DNA from: Aradus depressus
Taxonomy: Eukaryota > Arthropoda > Insecta > Hemiptera > Aradidae
Direction of reading: 5' to 3'
NCBI GenBank assembly: GCA_963662175.1
Contig: OY759224.1
Coordinates: forward strand, 25,181,489-25,245,488
DNA length: 64,000 bases
The notes under the pieces are model-generated. The model was not told the DNA's origin. It did not search any database and saw only the letters and a program-made list of their open reading frames with translations. Shown here piece by piece: positions 43,065 through 53,565 of this stretch (position 1 is its first letter; each line of letters starts with the position of its first letter). A program made the position numbers and the translations under genes.

Positions 43065-43820
43065 ATGTACTTTCCCAGAACTAATTAATCAATTAACTTT
43101 TCGCTCCCCCTAAAAAAACAGTCGACCGTTTGCGCTAATATTCAATATTCGACTAGAAAGGAGCCCTTCTGCCGATTCCGCTAAAAATTGATGTTGTTTT
43201 GAAGTTACATATGAAATTTTGTGTCGAAACTTACATTACAACGGTAGTTATTAGAGTTTTTGAGTTAAGGCTCCCCCTAATCCCATTCCCCTTTGGCTGA
43301 TTTCGCTAAAAAATGTCACCTCCTGATTCCAAAAATGAATAAAAAAAAAAGTCTGTCTGTCAGTGAACATCCCGAGGGAATGAATGTATCAACACGAAAC
43401 TTTTTAGATGTATTCTGAACTCTAAGCATGTCACCTATTGGTTTCCAGCCATGCTAAGGGGGAATTCGGAGAGAAGCTTAACACAAAATAATCTAATAAT
43501 TGCCGTTGTAATAAATTCATTCGTTCTATTGGCAGTTATTATAGTTGTTATGTTAAGCCCCCCCCCCCCCCCCTTTCCTTTGATCGATTTAGCTAAAAAA
43601 CAATAGGTGTCGTCTTTGGAGGGTTCTGGATTCACATATAAAATTTCGTGTCGATATATTCATTCTATCGGGAGTTATCGTGTACACAGACATTCAGACA
43701 GACAAACAGATTTTTTTTTTCATATTTGGAATCTAAAGGTAGGAAAATATGAAATTCCGTTGAAAACTCCGGATTGAATTTTTGATCGATTACATAACTT
43801 CCTCTATACTTATAACTAGT
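43065..43820 (-). repeat. Two tandemly arranged Rep1 copies
   Basis: 43065-43320 carries GTACTTTCCCAGAACTAATT and CATTACAACGGTAGTTATTA. 43335-43440 is a short plus-oriented piece (GTCTGTCTGTCAGTGAACAT), and 43500-43820 is again inverted, with a C run and GGGAGTTATCGTGTACACAG, ending CCGATTACATAACTTCCTC-type text. Confidence 0.7.
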
Positions 43821-43864
43821 ATAGATTAGACATGGAACATAAGTATATGTATATTTGTGTACAT

Positions 43865-44613
43865 CAGGGCTGTAGCTGTAGGGTAGTAGCAATGATACAG
43901 CCCCCCTCCCCCCCTCGAACTAGAGAGGCCCCAACATGCGTAAGCAAAAAATCGGAAAATGTTATCCATAGTCATATTGATAAAAGCCAAACCTAAATTT
44001 CTAAATCAAAACGTATTACGAATTATCCTAGAACTTCTATGGGACAAAAGCAGAGTTATGGTCCAAGGAGAACTTTCGGAGCCCTTCGATGTTAGGAGTG
44101 GCCCACCGTAGTTGCAGATATGAAATCAAGCGCTTAAGATGGGCTGGACATGTGGAGAGAAGTGGACCGCAGACAGCCATAGGACGCATCATGGACGCTC
44201 AGGTCCAAGGAGCCAGATCACGAGGAAGACCACGGCTGAGATGGACTGACCTGGTGAAGAAGGGCTGTGCAATACCACGTGGTGAACTGGCGACCGGTGG
44301 CGCACGACAAATCGCGGTGGAGAAGGCTAGTGTGGGCGGCTAAGAATCTTCAGGGTTCGTCGCCAACGGAGTAAGTAAGAGTAAGTTCTATGGGACAAGA
44401 ACGGCTATTGGACTTATCAATACTGTTCATAGAAAAAGAAGAACTTGAGAAACCAAAATCTTCTTCAGCTATGGATGCATTTTTTTTTTAGAGCTGTTTT
44501 TTAATATATATTGTTGTTTTTTTTATTTTCAAATATATTTTGTTTATGAGACTGTTCGAAAAAGGGTCCCCAATAAATTTTGATACAGGACCCACTCAGT
44601 AGCTACGCCATTG
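43865..44613. mobile_element. hAT-type element with an inserted RTE fragment
   Basis: Left end CAGGGCTGTAGCTGTAGGG; right end, inverted, CAATGGCGTAGCTACTGAG. Flanks GTGTACAT (43857-43864) and GTATACGT (44614-44621) agree at 6 of 8 bases, fitting an aged hAT duplication. The interior is non-autonomous and contains a LINE fragment. Confidence 0.6.
43985..44385 (+). pseudogene. RTE-type LINE C-terminal fragment
   Basis: A frame of 84 codons (44089-44343) includes IKRLRWAGHVERSGPQ, then GARSRGRPRLRWTDLVKK. This LRWAGHV...GRPR-RW module ends many RTE-like LINE polyproteins. The tail CCAACGGAGTAAGTAAGAGT is typical of the RTE 3' end. GC-rich relative to its hAT surroundings. No RT remains. Confidence 0.75.
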
Positions 44614-44984
44614 GTATACGTCATACACCTCAATAACAATTAAGGCCCCAAAAATAAAGGCTAAGAGGAAAGATAATCATAGGGCTAGTAGATCTTTAAG
44701 CTGATCTAGCGCATAATGGATGATCCTAGGAAGTACATTTTACCTGAGTAGAAGCTTTGTGTATACGGGGGGGAGTACAGGTACACAGAACCTCCTCTTA
44801 ACAAGAACCTCGGACAATAGCCCCATGTCGAAGCAGACAGAAGTACACAGAGTTCAGACCGACAGCTTTATCTCTGGGATAAAACCACTTTCTCTCCTTC
44901 CCCTGAGTTTCCTTTCAAACCAACTAACAATATTGTACTGCTTCTGTTAAGAAAACATATTGTCAACGATTTAGCCATAACGCT
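44614..44984. other. Unassigned sequence
   Basis: No repeat or coding signal recognised. The frame at 44720-44950 has no domain. Confidence 0.35.
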
Positions 44985-45270
44985 TTGAGACTGGTTAAGT
45001 ATCTTAGTAGTTAAATAAATGATTCATCATATATATAAGTAACTCTTTATTCAAGTTATTATGACTCATGCCCGTGCTTTAACTACAAGATCATATCGCC
45101 TATTGTGAATATGAGCCCGACTCTACTTTGGGAGTCCTAAATTTTGCTTACCCTAAATTTTTATTCACGTAGGTTAGTGATCTTTAACGAGTACCTGACA
45201 TCGTACAGGCTCGGGACCATCACTTAACGTTCCATTCGAAGGAAGGCGTGCTTAAGTTTATTTTACCTCC
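44985..45270 (-). mobile_element. SINE-A variant with a linked 65-bp flank
   Basis: 45052-45270 is an inverted SINE-A with a 35-bp deletion, reading CGCCTATTGTGAATATGAGC. The preceding 44985-45051 (GAGACTGGTTAAGTATCTTA to CTCTTTATTCAAG) is repeated at 47597-47661, next to another SINE-A with the same deletion. The head is cut off by Rep1. Confidence 0.8.
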
Positions 45271-45545
45271 CAATTCCTTCGACCGATTCCGCTGAAAATT
45301 AATAGGTGATGTCTTTAGGGATTTAAAGTAATATATACAATTTTGTGTTAATACATTCATAATAACGGTAGTTATTAAAGTTTTTGAGTTAAACCGCCCC
45401 CCATAATTCCTCTCTCCCCTTTGGCCGATTTTGTTGAAAATCAATAGGTGTCGTCTTTTGAGGGTTCTGGATATACATAGAAAAATTCGTGTTGATACAT
45501 TCATTCTATGGGGAGTTATCTTGTTCACAGATTCACACTTTTATG
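45271..45545 (-). repeat. Rep1 copy
   Basis: Inverted segments TTCGACCGATTCCGCTGAAA, CAATAGGTGTCGTCTTTTGA and GGGAGTTATCTTGTTCACAG; the central part is duplicated. Confidence 0.7.
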
Positions 45546-45639
45546 TAAAAAATTTACACGCATTAAGATTATTAAAATATTATAAAATCAATTATTATTA
45601 TTTGTATAAAAACAGCTGTTAGGAGTGAAGTAACTTAAA

Positions 45640-46390
45640 TAGTGAATAAATATACAAAGATGGACTAGTCGCATTTTGTTTTAAAACGAAATGTAAACAA
45701 CCAATGATTGAAGTACAAATGACGACGATCAGCTGTTTTAAATAGTGAGAAACAACAGTTGTGTTGTGGATGTGGACAGTCTAGAGGGAGAAGTGTTTTT
45801 AGGCTTAAGGTAGTGAACCAGTCTGAGTGAGAGAAGATGTAGAGGAGATGTTGGAGTGAAAATTATAACATTGGAAGTACGTAGAAGAGAAAAGGTACTT
45901 TTTTTTTATATGTATATATGCCCAAAATATAAAATAATTATAAATAATGGCCACTATAAAACAGAAAAAAGACTGATATAGTTTTAAGTTTGTAAGATTT
46001 TTCTTGTAATTTGATTATTTTAATAGATATTGATATTTTGATTGTATTAATAATGTAGGTACAGATAAATAAACCCAATATTTGTTCTCTTATTCTACGC
46101 TATTCAGTTTCCTTGTGAACCCAGTAAGATAACTTAAACCTTTGAATTAGATTTAACATTTTTGCAAATTTAGAAAAACAAGATGGCTATTCTTTAGTAT
46201 CTTCAGAATAAATCTAATTGTAATAATTATTAGCTGAAATTTTTTAAATATACGTGCACTTTCTTAAAAATTCCATGTCTTGAACTTTCGATATATTACA
46301 GCGCTTTTCGGAAACTACTGTAAAAATCAAAATTTAGTAGAAGACCCGCTACAATTTCTACAGGAAATATGGTAATTTTATTTATTATTA
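45640..46390. mobile_element. Diverged relative of the pogo-like element interior
   Basis: Blocks shared with the element at 24827-30495: CCCAATATTTGTTCTCTTAT (vs 30090), TACGTGCACTTTCTTAAAAA (vs 30235), ACTACTGTAAAAATCAAAAT and AATTTCTACAGGAAATATGG (vs 30310-30370), in the same order. Termini not identified. It is useful for seeing what the Jockey-interrupted copy looked like. Confidence 0.6.
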
Positions 46391-47269
46391 ATTTTATTAA
46401 TTCAATTATTATTTATATATTTATTTTATTTTATTTCTTATTTTTATAATTATCACAACACAGACTTTTTGTACTTTCTGAAATCAGTAGGCTGGAAAAA
46501 ATGAAAATCCACATCGAATTGTTGACCGATTACATAACTTCCCCTATACTTTTAGAAAGAGCCTGCGTCGAAAATATGGAAATTAATTATAATCATAATG
46601 CCAGCAAAACAAAATAAATTTCACTTCGAACGTTCGAATATTGTGAATCATCACACATTTTTTTTTTTTTTCTGAGAGTTTTATAAACTTTCTACACTTG
46701 TTACTAAAAAGTTTATTTTCAGCAATATCAACGAAAAAGCTCGTCCTCCCAAGATCTCCCACTGTTTGATTATGCATGTATAGGTGTGATTATGAATATT
46801 TCTGATACAAACAGATTATAAATTTGAACACTCTCCGTTGCTCATAAATCACATAGGAGAGCACATAATACATGACAAGTATTTTTCAAGAAATATATTC
46901 TTATAAAAATGACTTTGATGACACATAAGACAAGGTACAGTCAGTTGAAAGAGCTGACTTGCATGTGGGGTCTAGGAAACTTGTACAGTCATGGAAAAAA
47001 GTTATGCCAGATCTTCATGCGTGTGTGTCTGTGTGTGTGTGTATGTGTCTGTGTGTCAGAATGACATTCCTGTTGGACATTCTTGTGGGATGGTTCGTAT
47101 GATAACAATCAGCTGGGACTAACACCATCTTCAAGGGACGTACCACACATCAACACAAATTCCAGGTCAGTAACACCCAATCAGTTGACGCAAGAGGTTC
47201 CAATCAAAAAATAAACCACCATCGGAAAAAAAATAATAATGTTAATAATAATAATAATAATAATAAATT
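46391..47269. other. Unassigned, AT-rich with microsatellites
   Basis: 46490-46560 is a small Rep1 end (ACCGATTACATAACTTCCCC). A (GT)n array is at 47022-47056 and an (AAT)n run at 47240-47265. No coding signal. Confidence 0.5.
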
Positions 47270-47409
47270 GATTGGTGAATCACCGGCTATGTACTACCCC
47301 AGCACGAATTAATCAATTAAATATTTGCTCTTCCTCCACAGCTAAACGATCGTTTGAGTCAAAACTCAATAGTGACTTCTGAATGTCGATACATTCATTA
47401 CATCGATAG

Positions 47410-47595
47410 TTAGTTATTACGACTCATGCCCGGACTTCAACTACGAGCTCATATCGCCTACTACCAGAACGCTCTTTCGTCACCCAAGTGGACATGAGCC
47501 CGACTCTACTATGGGAGTCCTAAATTTTGCCTATCCTAAATTTTTATTCACCTAGGGCAGGGGTCTTTAACGAGTACCTGACATCGTACAGGCTG
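47410..47595 (-). mobile_element. SINE-A tail half
   Basis: From TTAGTTATTACGACTCATGC to CATCGTACAGGCT, where it breaks. Together with the head ending at 49074 it may be one SINE split by later insertions, since the outer flanks share ACATCGATAG. Confidence 0.8.
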
Positions 47596-47596
47596 T

Positions 47597-47776
47597 GAGA
47601 CTGGTTAACTCTATTTGTGGTTAAATAAATGATTCACCATATATATAAGTAACTCTTTATTCAAGTTAGTTATTATGACTCATGCCCGGGCTTTAACTAC
47701 AACATCATATCGCCTACTGTGAATATGAGCCCGACTCTACTATGGGAGTCCTAAATTTTGCCTATCCTAGATTTTT
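47597..47776 (-). mobile_element. SINE-A variant with linked flank, second copy
   Basis: 47597-47661 repeats the flank seen at 44985-45051. 47662-47776 is the SINE-A part with the same deletion (CGCCTACTGTGAATATGAGC). The unit therefore moved or was copied as a block. Confidence 0.78.
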
Positions 47777-47878
47777 CAGTTTCAGTCTTCTATCACTATT
47801 AGTGACTGAAAAAACGATCGACAGATTTGACATCATCAATTATAATTATTAATATAAAGTAGGTAATCATCATACTCG

Positions 47879-48269
47879 TATATATAAAGCTGAAAATGTC
47901 TGTGCGTTGTACCGCTATAACTCACGAACGGCTTCATGCATTTGATTAATTTTTTTTTAATTTGTTCGTCATCGTCTGTGGAAGGTTATAGGCGTATTAG
48001 TACCTCAATATCTGGTCCATCCCAGCATCCACCCACGCAATCTTTGTAACTCAAAAACCACTGCAATGATTAATGAGAAATCTTTTTGAATAAATTAGTT
48101 TTAGCTCCAAAGCTAGCGTTACTACAGTTGAAGGACTATAAGCCTCATTCCATATGAATAATTGAAAATTATAACATCATGAATGTACTGTCGAGGAACT
48201 GAATAGCCTTATAGGAGATATTGGGAGAAAAGTCAAAGTTCCCCGGGCAACGCCGGGTATTACTGCTAG
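47879..48269 (-). repeat. Rep3 copy 2
   Basis: Inverse copy of 18899-19296, beginning at the (TA)n end (TATATAAAGCTGAAAATGTC) and ending GGGTATTACTGCTAG. Differences are few, so the two are recent relatives. Confidence 0.82.
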
Positions 48270-48592
48270 TAAATAAATAAAACAAACTTATTTTTTGAAA
48301 TATTGTCTATTCCACTAAAGATATTTATAAAAATACAACTACCGGTTTCGGCCTCACACCATCGTCAGGTCTCTTTACTGTTTTTTTTGTAAGTGGCGTA
48401 AAGTTAACTTCGGGGGTGGGATACTTTACCCCACTTGTAAATATCACTAATTTCTCACAGGAAAAAAGCCTGGAGTAAAGTTCATAACTAGACCTGACGA
48501 TGGTGTGAGGCCGAAACCGGTAGTTGTATTTTTATAAATATCTTTAGTGGAATAGACAACATTTCAAAAAATAAGTTCGTTTTATTTATTTA
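48270..48592. mobile_element. Foldback FB-1 carrying a MITE-derived loop
   Basis: Arms of about 105 bp share GTCTATTCCACTAAAGATAT, ACTACCGGTTTCGGCCTCAC and ACCATCGTCAGGTC. The loop (about 48381-48480) is not FB-1 sequence: it contains GTAAGTGGCGTAAAGTTAAC and TGGGATACTTTACCCCACTT, which match the interior of the MITE at 49150-49639. Confidence 0.85.
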
Positions 48593-48596
48593 ACAA

Positions 48597-49074
48597 ATAG
48601 TTATTATGACTCATGCCCGGGCTTTAACTACGAGGTCATATCGCCTTCTACAGGTGGCACTCTTTCGTCACTCTGGTGGACATGAGCCCGACTCTACTAT
48701 GGGTGTCCTAAATTTTGCCTACCCTAAATTTTTATTCACCTACGGCAGGGTCTTTAACCCTCAAGGAGTGGCGCTCAAACCTTTCCGCTAGAGGTGGCGG
48801 TCGGAACAAAATGACACCTTATTGTTTTGAGGCACTAAATGATATAAACGCTCTCAATATGTTTTGTTTGGGTTCTACCCACGTTATCTTAGGTGAGATT
48901 CTTTAACGAGTACCTGACATCGGGGACCATCGCTTAACGTCCCATCCGATAGATGGCGTACTTAAGTTTATTTACCTCCCAAATAAAATAAACTAAGGGC
49001 CTCGACCAGGTTTCGAACCCACGATCTAGAGCTCAGAAGGCAAGCATGCATACCACTGAGCTACCGGCGCCCTC
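48597..49074 (-). mobile_element. SINE-A long subfamily with 140-bp insert
   Basis: Inverted copy with a complete head (complementary B box GGTTTCGAACCC, A box CATACCACTGAGCTACC). Between GTCTTTAAC and TTCTTTAACGAGTACC sits an insert (about 48759-48897) containing AAGGAGTGGCGCTCAAACC and TTTTGTTTGGGTTCTACCC. The same insert is in the copy at 52779-53213. Confidence 0.88.
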
Positions 49075-49149
49075 ACATCGATAGTTATTACGGTAATTGA
49101 GTCGAGCCCCCATTCCTCGTCAATCCTTTAACGGATTTCGCAATCGGTA

Positions 49150-49639
49150 CCGTAACTAGGGGTTAATTTACTCCGCTTTTTCCTAAATTTTACTTTTCAT
49201 CAAGATTTTAAGTACCATCCAGTCTTCATAAATTAATGTTTTTGTTATTAAAGATTCTCCTAGATCTGTAGTTTCAGAATATTATTTTAGTTTTTGAATT
49301 CTGACCCATTTACTATGTTTTTTTATTTTTTTTGTAAGTGGCGTAAAGTTAACATCGGGGGTGGGATACTTTACCCCACTTGTAAATATCACTAATTTCT
49401 CACAGGAAAAAAGCCTGGAGTAAAGTAGGAAATCTTATATTCGAATTTTACACCATCGACAATAACGACCATATTTTTTTCTAATTTTTCCCTGTGAAAA
49501 AAGTTAGATTTTCTCAAAAAAAAAAAAAATCAAATATTCTTTCAAGTCATATTTTTTTGGAAAGGTATGAGTATGAAAACTTTTTTTTTGCAGTGGCATA
49601 AAGTTACCTTCCAAGGTGTAAAGTAACCCCTAGTTACGG
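49150..49639. mobile_element. MITE with TA duplication (CCGTAACTAGGGGTTA termini)
   Basis: 490 bp, inverted termini CCGTAACTAGGGGTTA, TA at 49148-49149 and 49640-49641, inside Rep1. Tc1/mariner-type by target site. The interior repeats TAAAGTTA/TAAAGTA motifs and contains GTGGGATACTTTACCCCAC, itself a small palindrome. No transposase. Confidence 0.82.
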
Positions 49640-49855
49640 TAGTGATTTTTGAATTGAGCCCCCTCCGATCCAAAAGTACTCCCATATATTTTGTGAAATA
49701 GACAATATTTTAAATATACGTTTTTCTTTATTTTTTATTAAGTGTGTCACAATATTTCTGCAGAAAATGTTAAGTATCCATACTGAAATGGCTCAAAAGA
49801 ACAAACAAAGCAACCATTCACTGAACTCTGAACTGATAACTAACTCTAAAATGTT

Positions 49856-50160
49856 GTCGGTGAATCACCGGCTGTGTACTTCCTCAGCACGAATTAATCA
49901 ATTAAGTTTTCGCTCTCACTCTAAAACCAATCGATCGTTTGGACTAAAACGCAATATTTGACTTACAGAGGGAATGAATCCTTATATACAATTTTGTATA
50001 TGAATGGACCTTCCCTTCTCTGACCCCCCCCCCCCTTTCCTTCGACTGATTCCGCTGAAAAATTATAGGTGTCCTCTTTACAGGGCTTTGAATTTAAATA
50101 TGAAATTTTATGTCAAAGAATTTTTTACAAAAGCAATTATTAGAGTTTTTATGTTACACA
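49856..50160 (-). repeat. Rep1 copy
   Basis: Inverted copy starting CGGTGAATCACCGGCTGTGT; ends in an AATTATTAGAGTTTTTATGT segment. Confidence 0.72.
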
Positions 50161-51072
50161 CAAAACAGACATACAAAATTGTATGATGTATCTCATATTT
50201 TCATATTTTATTTAGGTAAAAATATTACTAATAATGTCGTCAGGAAAAATAAAAGTTTAAGATATGTGATGTGGCCATTACAGGAAGATGTTATACTCGC
50301 GAACACTTTCATATTCATTTTGTACTTTCATTGCTGAGTATATGAAAGTAATGTATTGGCGTGAGCAGTTTTCTTTGCTTCATTGTACAGAAAAATTCTG
50401 AGAGTGACTTTCTTATACGCTCGTATTGGTCCTATCTCAAATCTAGACACATTAGCGATTGGGCATTAAATAAGATCATAGATATGGTAAGAATTTCTGG
50501 TGGGTATATGAAAGTAAAGGTTTGGTGTCAGCGGTGTTATTTCTTTCATTGTAAAGAGTAATTCTGAGAGTGTCTTTCTTAATGTCACCAATATGAATAT
50601 GTCCAGTATGAAATATCAAACCTGGATCTCGAATTTTCGCAAGATTACATTACTTCCTTATAGGGTATAAGAAAGTAAAAAGATAGAGCCGATAAATTAC
50701 TTTAAAGTAAAACCAGTAACAAGTCCTTACAATAATTGGTTGGTAGCAGACAAGGGAGAGTTCTTGTAAAGGGAACTGATACGAGGGTTGACAGCTGGCT
50801 ATCGGACAATCATCGGTCGGGGACTCGGCGCGCGGCGCGACATAATACCTCTTTAAAATAAAAATAAAATAATCAAGTTTTCCATCGATAGTAGTCAACT
50901 ATCGATTATATCCCATCCCTACTCAGCAGGCAAAAACATGCTCTGAGCTACAGGCGCCCTCGCTTCTTCTTGATTTTTCATTTTTTGGGTCAATAAGAAA
51001 TTCTGTTGAAAACTGAAATTCTAATTTTTCGACAGATTACATAATTTCTTCTATACTATATTATTAAGTTAC
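50161..51072. other. Intronic sequence with small element remnants
   Basis: 50340-50620 repeats a loosely tandem motif (GTATATGAAAGTAA...CATTGTA...ATTCTGAGAGTG). 50880-50920 resembles the hAT-MITE end (CAACTATCGATTATATCCC). 50925-50962 is a SINE-A head scrap (CTCTGAGCTACAGGCGCCCT). The rest is unassigned. Confidence 0.5.
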
Positions 51073-51192
51073 CTGATAACATGGTTGCCAGTCGGTGACG
51101 GGAGTGAAGAGGGCCGTTGTAGACAGGTTCGAGGACAGTCGCTTACTGGTTCGTCTCTCTTCAGTTCTTTGTCCTTCGCTCCTCTCTGCCCC
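51073..51192 (-). CDS. Candidate upstream exon of the host gene
   Basis: 120 nt, 40 codons, phase 0 at both ends. Acceptor TACTGTTTCAG follows a pyrimidine-rich tract; donor is GTAACT. The translation opens GAERSEGQRTEERRTSKRLS and closes TPVTDWQPCYQ. The basic, Ser/Thr-rich composition and the phase match the exon at 8082-8131, but the join spans 43 kb and is inferred. Confidence 0.55.
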
Positions 51193-52496
51193 CTGAAACA
51201 GTACAAAAAACTCTAATAACGGCCATTGTAATGAATATATTGACATGAAGTTGTGACTCAGATGGGGGACAGGAATAACTTATCTGTCCCCATCCATGAA
51301 ATTTTAAATTGTTAAAGTTTTTAGATGGTATAATTTATCAATTTCCCAGCATATTGGAAATTATTGTAATGGCTCCGAAAATCGAAATCAAAATTTTTAT
51401 CATACTTTTATGTTTCAAGGTCATTACAGTATTTTTACACTATTTTTGGAAATAAGTTGTAATGTTCCATATTGTCCATTACATGTAATATTTAATAAAT
51501 GGAAAATAAGGTACTAAATTGCAATCATTTTATTAGACCTAAGGAAGGTTACTGGGGGTTATCAAATCGATTTGTACCAGGATCGATATAGTATCAAAAT
51601 ATATCAATTCATTTATTTCAATTATGTCATAAAATTAAATGATAAGCTAATAATTAGTTAACAATAAATGTAAGCAATTAGGATTGTATACGGGAATATG
51701 AAAGTGTTATAAAAAAACCCAGATGTTTAGTAGTTTAAAGGCTGTAAAAATTGTGGCCAATGAGAGAGCGGAATCCAAAACGAGAGAGAAGTGGGCTGTC
51801 CCCTCGTGGTAGATGTATGAGAGAACTGTGCAGAGAGAGATGGTTCAGTGAAAGTGAGTGTAGTGAATAGTAGAAAATGTCAGTGATTTCTTAAAAGCTG
51901 TGGTAAGAAGGAAGAAAGGTACTGAGGGGAAGTATCCCGGAGAACTCCAACCACAAAAGAAATGGAGAACACGACGATCATTAGCTAAAACACTTAGAAT
52001 CCAGAAGAGAGGAGAAGACGTGGCCGCAATTTCGACAACCCATACTCAACTTACCACGTTGGAAACATCATTTCACCCACAGGCACAATAGAAGAAAAGA
52101 GAGATGTCCCGCAGGTTTAGTTAAATGTTGTGTAAACAAAAAAAATCTCTATGTATGTAAAAATTTTGTGTTACTAACCCATAAAAACATGTCTTTATGA
52201 ATTTTAAATATAAAAAAATGTAACAAATTATTCTTAAAGTCTTTTTTTTTATTTATAAAAAATTATATATAACCAGGTCATCTAATAATCGTTATTGCAT
52301 ATAATTATTATTCGTAAATTTAAATTAGAATTTCAAGTAGCGCTATAAACGAGCGTTACAAAGTATATGTGTGTACGTACAAGCGTGGTCATATCTTGTG
52401 ATTTCTCGAAAAATGATATCGAGTCAGCTTTGGTCCCAATCGAAGCGTATCAACGTAAATATGATCTGAAAAAAATTGCGTGAAGGGAAGTATTTT
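51193..52496. other. Unassigned sequence
   Basis: 51240-51460 has loose similarity to 21420-21560 (TATCTGTCCC-ATYCATGAAATT), a diverged repeat. 51700-52150 is purine-rich; the 63-codon frame there has no domain. No splice-bounded exon found. Confidence 0.4.
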
Positions 52497-52692
52497 TATT
52501 TTTTTTTTTTTTTTGTATTGGCCTCGGCAGACATCACACTAGCCATCAATGTGTTATTTTAGTTATATTTACGACATCCATGGCCCCGGGAGGGAGTTCT
52601 ATCTACGAAATAAAACTCACTCCCGGACGGGATTCGAACCCGCAAACTATGGTGAGACCATGCGACCAAAGCCCTACGCTCTAGCAGTATGA
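52497..52692 (-). mobile_element. SINE-B, a second tRNA-derived SINE
   Basis: Read on the minus strand it has an A-box-like TAGAGCGTAGGGCTTTGG, a B box GGGTTCGAATCCC, a body of about 110 bp with AACTCCCTCCCGGGGCCATG and a poly-A tail (the T run at 52497-52515). It is unrelated to SINE-A beyond the tRNA boxes. Single copy in the window. Confidence 0.8.
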
Positions 52693-52704
52693 ACCAGGGA
52701 AGGA

Positions 52705-53288
52705 GGGCTCGACTCTAATAACTGCCGATGTAATAAATTTAACCACACTATATTTAGTATGAGGAATTAAACCAATATACCCGACCGAGGCCCTTAGTTT
52801 ATTTTATCTGGGAGGTAAAATAAACTTGAGCACGCCGTCCTTCGGATGGGACGTTAAGCGATGGTCCCGAGCCTGTACGATGTCAGGTACTCGTTAAAGA
52901 CTCTCACCTAAGATAACATGGGTAGAACCCAAACAAAACATATTGAGAGCGTTTATATCATTTAGTGCCTCAAAACAATAAGGTGTCATTTTGTTCCGAC
53001 CGCCACCTCTAGCGGAAAGGTTTGAGCGCCACTCCTTGCGGGTTAAAGACCCCTGCCGTAGATGAATAAAAATTTAGGGTAGGCAAAATTTAGGACACCC
53101 ACAGTAGAGTCGGGCTCATGTCCACCAGAGTGACGAAAGAGCGTTCTGGTAGTAGGCGATTATGACCTCGGAGTTAAAGCCCGGGCATGAGTCATAAAAC
53201 CTAACCTAACCTAAACCAATATGTAAGTCAAATATTGAGTTTTAGACCAAAAAGCCGATTGGCTTTGGAGGGAGAGCGAAAACGTAAT
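52705..53288 (+). repeat. Rep1 copy split by SINE-A
   Basis: TAATAACTGCCGATGTAATA at left and TCAAATATTGAGTTTTAGACC with GGAGGGAGAGCGAAAACGTA at right are consecutive Rep1 blocks. The SINE is inserted with duplication of AAACCAATAT. Confidence 0.75.
52779..53213 (+). mobile_element. SINE-A long subfamily, 10-bp target duplication
   Basis: The flanking duplication AAACCAATAT (52769-52778, 53214-53223) defines the ends. The tRNA head is truncated; the copy starts at CCGACCGAGGCCC. It contains the 140-bp insert (52902-53041) bounded by GTTAAAGAC on both sides, and the tail CCTAACCTAACCT. Confidence 0.9.
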
Positions 53289-53523
53289 TAATAAATAAAA
53301 CAAACTTATTTTTGAAATATTGTCTATTCCACTAAAGATATAAATATATATAACTACCGGTTTCGGCCTTACACCATCCTCAGGTCTAGTTATGAACTCT
53401 ATAGGTCTGTTCATAACTAGACCTGACGATGGTGTAAGGCCGAAACCGGTAGTTATATATATATTTATATCTTTAGTGGAATAGACAATATTTCAAAAAT
53501 AAGTTTGTTTTATTTATTTATTA
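53289..53523. mobile_element. Foldback FB-1, simple copy
   Basis: Arms of about 115 bp are near-perfect inverted copies: AATAAATAAAACAAACTTAT, GTCTATTCCACTAAAGATAT, ACTACCGGTTTCGGCC, separated by about 20 bp around ACTCTATAGGTCTG. It is inserted in Rep1. The RNA would form a long hairpin. No ORF. Confidence 0.9.
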
Positions 53524-53565
53524 CAAGTTTCCACAATATGTCCGCGTTCCTCAACTTAGAAGTTG

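Larger units (their letters stand above)
47270..49690 (-). repeat. Rep1 copy expanded by nested insertions
   Basis: Inverted Rep1 pieces 47270-47409, 49075-49149 and 49640-49690 belong to one copy. ACATCGATAG occurs at the break on both sides (47400-47409, 49075-49084), like a target duplication. The interval holds SINE-A pieces, Rep3 and foldback FB-1; a further MITE sits at 49150-49639. Confidence 0.65.
8132..51072 (-). other. Inferred 42.9-kb intron filled with transposons
   Basis: If exons 51073-51192 and 8082-8131 are joined, everything between is one intron. I see no other minus-strand exon with good splice sites here except the duplicated candidate at 21109-21153. Very long early introns are common in developmental regulator genes of large insect genomes. 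A cDNA could instead show that 51073-51192 belongs to another gene. Confidence 0.4.
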
